Shown: one piece after another, positions 57,058 through 64,000 of the stretch | Numbering within the stretch: the first letter of the stretch is position 1 | Layout of the letters: every line of letters begins with the position of its first letter | Origin: Dactylonectria macrodidyma | Lineage: Eukaryota > Ascomycota > Sordariomycetes > Hypocreales > Nectriaceae | Direction: 5' to 3' | NCBI GenBank assembly: GCA_020744425.1 | Contig: JAGMUV010000027.1 | Coordinates: 186,001-250,000, forward strand | Length of the DNA: 64,000 nt | Program-made: the position numbers and the translations under genes | The notes under the pieces: generated by a model | What the model was told of the DNA's origin: nothing | Database searches by the model: none | Seen by the model: only the letters and a program-made list of their open reading frames with translations

Positions 57058-57297
57058 TTAATCGATTTGATCGTCAATCGATATCGATCGATTCGATTTA
57101 ATTAGTGATCGATCGATATCGATCGATTGAAGGTGATGATCGATATAAATCGATCGATCATGGCTCGGAATCGATCGATATGATCGATTTCCAATCTGCG
57201 CTCGATCGATATCGATCGATTGAAGGCGACGATCGATAAAAATCGATCGATCAGGGCTGGGAATCGATCTATACGATCGATTTCCAACCCTGCTATA
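57058..57297. repeat. ATCGATCG-rich minisatellite
   Basis: Two imperfect tandem units of about 94 bp, each made of CGATCGATATCGATCGATTGAAGG, a GATCGATAWAAATCGATCGATCA block and GAATCGATCNATANGATCGATTTCCAA. It is extremely rich in the palindromes ATCGAT and GATC. An ORF across it encodes only Ser-Ile-Asp repeats and is an artefact. Confidence 0.85.
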
Positions 57298-58584
57298 TGA
57301 TATATCCGCCAATGAGCCAGCATCGCGGTCTGAAGCTTCGGGACAGCAAGAACAGTCTTTCAGTAAGATATGGAAGGGAAAGGCTAAAAGGGCCGCTCGG
57401 AAGCCCCCCGATTTCAAGGATGACAAATTCAGAGGCTGGCAAACCATCCCGGCGATGCGTAAACTACATAACATTGCGGTCTGGCTTCGAAATTCATCTA
57501 TCCACAGTGATCTATGGGAGGATCGAGTAGGCTTGCGGCTTGGGATCGATAACGACACCCGATGGAACTCTTGGTATAAGCTGATCGATAATCTTATCCG
57601 AAGACAATCACAGATCAAGCAATTCTTGCTTGATTACGATAAGGAGATCAACGATAATATCCTCAACTCATCAGATTGGGATTACCTTGAAAAAACACAT
57701 AGATTTCTCCACCCATTCGCGTCGGCAACTTTATGGGCTGAGGGTAAGAAATTCTACATTGTCACAAATATTGACAATTATGGATGGTTTATTACGCCAC
57801 TATGAAAAGAACAAGGTTTGCTGTCTCTTGATAGACTCAAAACCCAAACTTGGCTAATTATCCAATCTAGGAACATTACTCGAAGCCAGAGATGCTTGAT
57901 CGCCGCATCCTTCATTCAACTGAGATGGGCTGGTTCATTCTCGACAAGTATTATACTATGACCGAAGATGCGCCTGTTTACGCTGCCGCCCTCCTTCTTG
58001 ATCCTTCAAAGCGAATCAGGTACATTGAGCGTCACTGGCCAGAGTCATGGCACGAGAACGCCATTGCTGGTGTCCGTACAATTTGGGGAGAAGAGTACAA
58101 AGCTCGGCCTGAGACTGGACCTGCAGGGTCGGTTGATGAGGTTTCTGCTTCGCAAAAGCGGCAGCCGAACGAGTGGGACGCTTTACTTGAAGAGTTGGAA
58201 GTCACCGAGGATCTGGGTGATAGTATGGACGATCTTGAAGACTTTATCAAGGCAACACCCATCAAAATAAGTGGATCACCACTTCAATGGTGGTGTCATA
58301 AGGATCAGCGGAAGACTTATCCTCAGCTAAGTCGAATGGCTATTGATATCCTCTCGATCGCGCCTGAATCAGCTGATCCTGAATCTGCTTTCTCTGGTGG
58401 TCGACCTACTCTCTCCTGGGATAGAGAACGAATGACTTGCGAGAATCTTGAGAAAGTTGAATGTATAGGTAACTGGCTGCGTGAAGGGCATATCCAGAAG
58501 GCTGTTCATGGTGGTATGGGTGTAATTACTGATACGGGTTTTGATAGTGGCGGCGATGAAGACTCTGATGTTAATTTTGATTGA
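57297..58584 (+). pseudogene. hAT transposase C-terminal half (frame-broken)
   Basis: Two adjoining frames encode the end of a hAT transposase. 57297-57805 holds AMRKLHNIAVWLRNSS, RLGIDNDTRWNSWYKLIDNL and DWDYLEKTHRFLHPFASAT. 57892-58584 holds MGWFILDKYYTMTEDAPVYA, RHWPESWHENA and the dimerisation domain PQLSRMAIDILSIAPESADP followed by ESAFSGGRPTLSWDR. A frame change lies between 57805 and 57892, after FYIVTNIDNYGW. There is no BED finger upstream; the minisatellite replaces it. It is closely related to the hAT fragment in the 38-40 kb stack. Confidence 0.8.
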
Positions 58585-58728
58585 TTTGCGGATGTCTGAC
58601 AGTATAGGTGCTAAACTACTATAGTGATATCAATTGTTCTAAAGTGCTATAGTGATATCAATCGTGCTAAAGTGCTAGGGTGATATTCTAGCACACTTTT
58701 TGCGAATATGTGAATATGAATATGAATA
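58585..58728. repeat. Short direct repeats between hAT and pogo element
   Basis: The word GTGCTATAGTGATATCAAT recurs in variants at about 58607-58680 (CTATAGTGATATCAATTGTTCT, CTATAGTGATATCAATCGTGCT, CTAGGGTGATATTCTAGCAC). These are probably hAT subterminal repeats. Confidence 0.6.
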
Positions 58729-60943
58729 CCATGCACCACCACCCTTTCGCCAACCCCACCCTTTCGCCAGGCAAAAAAAAAAAACCACCACCAAAACTCA
58801 TCTATTTCACTTACACAGAATTCGGCCAAAATAAAAGTTATTTGCAAATGGTTGCCTCCTGTAAATTTACAATTGATACATCTATTGATTTTTAGGTTTT
58901 TTGACTAGTCGCCCAGATCGAGTGGTGCGCTGAGGTGGTATGGTTTCCTCTCTGACTTCAATAACCGAAGCAGCCTCCGATTCTGACCTTGACTCCTCCG
59001 AAGAGCTATCATCCACCACAACAGGCTTCTTTTCACTTCTTTTTTCGGGAATAGCTTCTCCAGCCGCTAGAGCCTCGCTCAGAGCCATGAAACGCTTATT
59101 AGGATTAGGTATGGCCTTCCTCTTCTTCCCTCTCTTCAAACGAGCCAGTTCCTCCTCTAGACCAGCAATTCTCATGGTATGCGCCGCTAACGTCTGCTGC
59201 TGCGCCTCGAACCCTTTGGCTATCACGTTATACCGTCTCCGCGTCTTTGGTGTTTTGTTTAGCCCAAGATCACGAATGTGGCGGCTAGTTTTTGGCGTAT
59301 CATCCGAGCCGAAATATGGCGCCCGCTCTGGAGTCCTTTTCGGGCTGTCATTCGGCCTATCCTCTTGGATTTCTGGATGCCGCAGAGCTTTGACTCGTGA
59401 AATTGGCCAATTACCAGTAACTCTCCAGCCGGAGAGTATATTCTTCTTCGTCATTCCCACCTCACGAGCCTTGGCGTAGGCTCTGATGAAATTGACCTTA
59501 TCCATTGGAGTAGAATCAGTCAAAGAGGCGAACTTTTCCAACTCTCGTCGATATGCAGCTTTGGAGGCATTAAATACTCCATTATCTAACGGCTGGAGGC
59601 CGTGAGAGCAGTGTGCTGGAAGGTAGCAACAGTAAACGTTGTTCAAAAAGCACGTAGCCATCCATTCATCCTTCTCTCGGTTAGTAGTGATCCTTGACCT
59701 AATAAATAAAGAACATACCGTTGCATGACTCCCATGGCCATCTAGAATGATTAATCTGGCATCGGAGTCGTCGGCAGGCTTAGTCTGAGGCAAATAAACT
59801 CTTTCAAGCCATTCAACACCAATGTGGTCGTCCGTCCACCCGTTAGGTGACGTTACATAATACCAGTCTGCTATCTTCTTGAATTCGTTAAGGAACCACT
59901 GTTTTTGGAGTTCCTTTCCCTTGAATATTATGCCAGGAGTTAAGGCACGGCCGTCAGCAGTGATAGCTTCGATAAACGAAGTCCAATTCCGAGTTTGAGG
60001 TCCTTTGAGAAGAGCCTTTCGATTTGGGTTTGCGCTTCCGACCACTAGACTATCCAACCCTCGCGAAAAGAGCTTAGTTAGTTAAATTTCAAAGAAAAAA
60101 GAGAGCAGAGATATAGAGGCTTGCCAAAACCAATCATAATCCCTCCTTCGTCAACGTTGACAGTATTTTCAGGCTTAATCCAACCATATTGGCCCTCCCT
60201 GATATCGAAGTACCAATGAACCGCCTTGGGCGTGAACGAATCAAACCTATTGGCTTCTTGACGTCTCCCGATCTTAGTCTTAAGGTCTCGGCGGCGCTCA
60301 ATGAGTCTGGCTACCCAGTTACGTCCTAATTCTGGTTGTTCGCCTTGCTGACTTAACAAGCCCATGACGCAAGCGCGAATCTGATTATGGGAAGGAGCGT
60401 ATCCCAGAGACTCCTGACGAAGAATCCAGAAGGCCAATTTGTCTTCTTGATTCTTGGATAACCGTTGACCAGGCTGAATTTGCTCTTTTACGGCTGTCTG
60501 GCCGTTAAGTCTGTCGATTAGAGTCCTTCGAGGCACTCCCCGTCGCTGAGCCGCCTGAGAGGGTGAAAAGCCATTATCAGTGACATCCAATATAGCCTCG
60601 GCCATTTCGTCTTCCGTATATTTCCAACGAGGCCGCGATGAAGGCATTTTGATTGTGTTGTAAGAGACTGGCAAGAGAAATGTTGGGAAAGAGCGGTGAG
60701 GAATTTGGTGGTTAAGTTGGCGATATTTCCTTACAATGGCTTGCATACATCACGTGCCCCATGCAACTGCACGTGACCAAAAAATTAAATTCTAATCAAT
60801 TTTGTATCTATCAGAAGTGGCCGCTTGCTAATAACATTTATTTTGGTCGAATTCTGTGTAAGTGAAAAAGATGAGTTTTGGTGGTGGTTTTTTTTTTTTG
60901 CCTGGCGAAAGGGTGGGGTTGGCGAAAGGGTGGTGGTGCATGG
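58729..60943 (-). mobile_element. Fot/pogo element, copy 1 (apparently intact)
   Basis: A 2,215-bp element with TA at 58727-58728 and 60944-60945. Inverted repeats start CCATGCACCACCACCC and contain two CCCTTTCGCCA words, a poly-A/T run and a TTTCACTTACACAGAATTCG block. It encodes one intact transposase. Confidence 0.9.
58882..60647 (-). CDS. Fot/pogo-type DDE transposase
   Basis: Cut-and-paste transposase of the pogo/Fot1 group (CENP-B-like HTH plus DDE_1). Exons on the minus strand are 60647-60125, 60059-59719 and 59670-58882. The first HTH is ILDVTDNGFSPSQAAQRRGV; the second DNA-binding region contains ILRQESLGYAPSHNQIRA. Catalytic residues are in NTVNVDEGGIM (Asp), LIILDGHGSH (Asp) and HGLQPLDNGVF (Asp), with about 35 residues between the last two (DD35D). 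Intron 1 has a GC donor (GCAAGC); the sister copy has GTGAGT at the same place. Intron 2 (48 nt) is in frame and easily missed. The C-terminal tail is Ser/Glu/Lys-rich. No disabling change was seen. Confidence 0.9.
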
Positions 60944-61431
60944 TACATCATACATGGGCAACTTGTTCTGTTATTCTGTTGCTTGTTCTGTATAACGTGT
61001 TAATTTTTAATTATTCTGTTATTCTGTTATCATGTTATGGCTCTCACACTAATCTGTTATAACGGAATAACAGAATAAATGGGATAAGTGAAATAAGCTT
61101 TTTTCACTGCTTTTGTCACATCCAACGGGCCAAAAGGTCATACATTTGATCAAACCGGAAGGAAGGTCCCTCAGCTGCTCAGAAAGGCTGTTCACTGGCA
61201 GGTCGGAAGTCCGAACTTCCTGTCAGAAGTTCGTGTCATCTATCTTTCCCAAAAAGCAAGTTCTCCAACACAACGGCCCCGGAGGCCCTTCATCCTAGGT
61301 ATAAGAAACCGACCTATTTTCCACTCATTAGATAGAGAACCAAGAGCTTCTATGGAAATCAATTCATCGCTGAATGTGACAGCTTTTTATCGCCCCAGAC
61401 ATCACAAATACCGGAAACTTTTTGTATTATA
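60944..61431. other. Spacer between the two pogo elements, with dispersed repeat copy 2
   Basis: 60961-61105 is made of TTATTCTGTT-type words in both orientations. 61141-61345 is homologous to the repeat at 48126-48345. No gene is seen. Confidence 0.6.
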
Positions 61432-61734
61432 CCATGCAGTACCCACCTACCGGTAATACCCACCTACCGTACACCAAAAAGAAAATTCCCACATACAATG
61501 CTCATTTTCACTTGCACGGTGCTCGGCCAAAATTGAAACTATTGTCATGAAACAATGTCTGTTTTATTAAGAGTTTCATGGCGTTTGATATTCTCACATT
61601 CCTTTTTTGATCACATAAGCGGTATGGTCGCATGGCACTATTGTAAAATGTCTCGAAATGCCTCCTTATCACCCAGCCTCCTTGAAGATTCATCGAATTT
61701 TTATCTACACCAGCCTTCCTTAATTGCCTTGAAA

Positions 61735-63666
61735 ATGCCTCGAACGTCTTATACAGAGAATGATGTTATTGAAGCCATACTGGATGTCACAGATAACGGC
61801 CTCTCGCAGCACCAGGCCGCCCAGAAGCATGGCATGCCTCCGACCACTCTCTCTGACCGATTAAGAGGCCTACCGTCAAAGTCTGAGGTCACCCAGCCTG
61901 CCCAGCTGTTATGCAAGTCTCAGGAGGACAGGTTAGTTACCTGGATACTTCGACAAGAGGCCTTAGGCTATGCTCCTTCCCACAGTCAAGTTCGCGCTAC
62001 CGTCGCTGCCCTCTTGAGGCAACAAGGCCGGGAAAGGTCTATCGGTGTACACTGGCTAGCCAGGTTCATGAAACGTCATCCAAAGATCAAGGCGAAGGTA
62101 GGAAAACGTCAGGAGGCTGCAAGATTCAATTCTTTTACCCCAATGGCCGTCAATTGGTACTTTGATATCCGGGAGAGCGAGTATGGCTGGATCAAGCCTG
62201 AGAACACTGTTAATGTTGACAAGGGCGGTATCATGGCTGGATTTGGTGAGTAATTATCGTTTTTGTTATAAAATTCACTAATCCATTCCGAATCTAGGCT
62301 TGGATTCCTTGGTTATCGGCAGTAGCGATCCTAAGAGGAAGGATGTGACGGGAGCGTCTGGAGTGCTGGACCCAGGGTGGGGTCGATATGTAACTAGGAC
62401 GCACGGGGCAGGCCACAGGGACTATCAACGCGTCTACGCGTCTACGCGCCTGCCCGCTTTCTCTCTTTCCTCTTCATCGTAGTATTCTCGCAATACAGTG
62501 GCATTACCTCTTGAGTTGATCTCATCTGGCCCGTGACAGGCCTTACTCAAAGGCTCCCAGTCCCGCGCTTGGACTAGCTTTATTGAAGCCGTGACAGCAG
62601 ATGGCCGTCTTCTAAAACCAGGGATTATTTTCAAAGGCAAAGAACTTCAGCAACAGTGGTTTATCAATGAGTTCAAGAAGATAGCCGACTGGTATTATAT
62701 CACTTCTGAGAATGGCTGGACAGACAACCACATCGCAGTTGAGTGGCTCAAAGAGGTCTATCTACCTCAAACCCAGCCGGCAGATGAGTCTGATGCCAGA
62801 CTAATTATATTAGATGGCCATAGAAGTCATGTATCTGCGAGTACATACCTAGTCTGAATCATAAATGTCGCTGACTCAAAATCCAGGATGAGTGGATGGC
62901 TACCTGCTTCTTGAACAACGTATATTGTTGTTACCTGCCGGCACATTGCTCTCATGGCCTACAACCGCTAGACAATGGCGTTTTCAATGCCTCCAAGGCT
63001 GCATATCGCAAAGAGCTGCAAAAACTGGCAAGCCTGACTGATTCTGCACCGGTGGATAAGGTCAACTTCATCAAGGCTTATGCCAAAGCCAGGGAAGTGG
63101 GTATGGCTCAGAAAAATATCCTCTCAGGCTGGAGAGTGACTGGAAATTGGCCAATCTCACGACGGAAAGCCTTCATGCATCCAGAGATTCAGCCAGACAA
63201 GAAGGAAACTACGCCTGAATCAGGGGGTCTCAGAGACGTGCAACTCAACTCCGATGATACACCAAGAACTAGCCGTCATATCAGAGATCTGGGGGAAAAC
63301 AAGAGCCCTTCAACCAGGAGACGCTATTCTGTGATATCTAGAGGGTTTGAAGCCCAGGAGTCAAAGATAGCCTCCCTAAGCACAAGAATAGCCAGCCTGG
63401 AGGAGGAAATCGGCCGGTTGAGCAGAGGCAAGAAGAGAAAGGCTATACCCAATCCCAACAAGAGGTTCATGACGCTAGCCGAGGCTCTAGTTGCTGGTGA
63501 AACTATTCCCGTGCTAAACAAAGCAAATGAAGAGGCAGGGGCTGTTGAGGATGTGATCGAGGTGGGAGGGATGCAAGAGGATGAAAGTTCAAATTCGGAG
63601 GCCGAAGAGTTACCCGTCGTACGCACCCGCACAGGGCGTGAAGTTAAAAGACCGAGAAAATATTAA
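61735..63666 (+). pseudogene. Fot/pogo-type DDE transposase, disrupted by a MITE
   Basis: Same architecture as the transposase at 58.9-60.6 kb. The start is MPRTSYTENDVIEAILDVTD. Intron 1 begins at GTGAGT after GGIMAGFG, where copy 1 has a GC donor. The coding sequence breaks at KRK (62343), where the MITE 62344-62538 is inserted, and resumes with LLKGSQSRAWTSFIEAVTAD. Catalytic motifs are NTVNVDKGGIM (the Glu after the Asp is replaced by Lys), LIILDGHRSH (Gly to Arg) and HGLQPLDNGVF. The last exon ends at 63666. Two substitutions at conserved positions plus the insertion make it inactive. Confidence 0.88.
62344..62538 (-). mobile_element. MITE with TGTSACGGG ends, copy 2 (uninterrupted)
   Basis: 195 bp, ends TGTGACGGGAGC and, reversed, TGTCACGGGCC. 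It is the reverse complement of the MITE at 38.5-40.0 kb and shows the hAT target site empty. A clear 5-bp duplication like CTTAA is not seen at this insertion; at most GG is duplicated. Confidence 0.9.
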
Positions 63667-63821
63667 ATTTTATTCAATTCTAAACTGAATTCCGGAAATC
63701 TAACTTTTATTATTTTTGGTGACTTTTCCGCATGAGGTTGAAAACTTGCATTTTGTATGGGGGAATTTTCTTTTTGGTGTACGGTAGGTGGGTATTACCG
63801 GTAGGTGGGTACTGCATGGTA

Positions 63822-64000
63822 GATCTAATCATTTCAAAATGGCATTTTCATGTTCTTTATGTATTAAACTTCCCGGGATGACTATATTAGAGGAAAAATC
63901 TTGGTTGTGGCTTTGAAGATCTACTACCAAATTGGCCCCTGGAATCAAAAATGTCATGCCGCTATATCAATTCCCTTCTCTATAGCACGATCAACAGCTT
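63822..64000. other. Right edge of window
   Basis: Nothing recognised in these 179 bp. Confidence 0.5.

Larger units (their letters stand above)
61432..63819 (+). mobile_element. Fot/pogo element, copy 2 (interrupted)
   Basis: TA flanks at 61430-61431 and 63820-63821. Inverted repeats start CCATGCAGTACCCACCTACC and include ACCGGTAATACCCACC and ACCAAAAAGAAAATTCCC. The coding region is broken by a 195-bp MITE. It belongs to the same family as copy 1 but has different terminal repeats beyond CCATGCA. Confidence 0.9.

Noticed and set aside
57058..57618. A minus-strand ORF of 186 codons with Ser-Ile-Asp-Arg repeats
   Set aside because: It arises only because the ATCGATCG minisatellite has no stops in that frame; no family similarity and no start context.
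1..64000. Search for tRNA genes, rRNA and CRISPR-like arrays
   Set aside because: No tRNA A/B-box pairs, rRNA signature or regularly spaced repeats were noticed by eye. A tRNAscan-SE run would be needed to exclude tRNAs firmly.

Overview
The window looks like accessory DNA from a filamentous ascomycete, probably a Sordariomycete. The basis is many short GT-AG introns of about 45-80 nt with CTAAC/CTAAT-like branch sites, two-finger C2H2 plus fungal-specific transcription factors, fungal sugar-porter MFS proteins, an oxidosqualene cyclase, and fungal transposons (Tad-like LINE, hAT, Fot/pogo, Tc1-mariner). The species cannot be named from sequence alone. No tRNA, rRNA or CRISPR array was seen.

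Left part (3-24 kb): a block of catabolic-looking genes. It holds a sugar-porter MFS with a 7-nt micro-exon, an old-yellow-enzyme flavin oxidoreductase, an unknown protein, a metallo-beta-lactamase (MBL) fold hydrolase, a zinc alcohol dehydrogenase, a C2H2/fungal_trans regulator, a second zinc alcohol dehydrogenase, a second sugar-porter MFS that carries an in-frame stop, a carboxymuconolactone-decarboxylase family protein, an AHL-lactonase-like MBL hydrolase and a 3-hydroxyisobutyrate-dehydrogenase-like enzyme. Together they suggest uptake, ring or lactone opening and redox processing of a small cyclic compound under local control. The substrate is not visible in the sequence.

Middle part (24-47 kb): an oxidosqualene cyclase with a +1 frameshift near its N terminus, next to a relic in which a SPO11 5' fragment abuts a broken alpha/beta-hydrolase. 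Then come an aldehyde dehydrogenase, an UNC93-like MFS divergent from a FAD amine/amino-acid oxidase, a Tc1-mariner element, a three-layer nested transposon stack, a bZIP regulator divergent from a fungal_trans protein with no visible DNA-binding domain, and a haloacid-dehalogenase-like gene. The aldehyde dehydrogenase and the haloacid dehalogenase share a roughly 200-bp homologous upstream block although the genes are unrelated.

Right part (47-64 kb): almost wholly mobile DNA. It contains hAT fragments, an unknown spliced gene, a nearly complete but inactivated Tad-like LINE, an ATCGATCG-rich minisatellite, and two Fot/pogo elements in opposite orientation. One pogo copy looks intact; the other is broken by a 195-bp MITE. 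A second copy of that MITE sits at 38.5 kb, where it carries a hAT insertion. The 62-kb MITE copy preserves the empty site of that hAT, so the order of insertions can be read inside this window.
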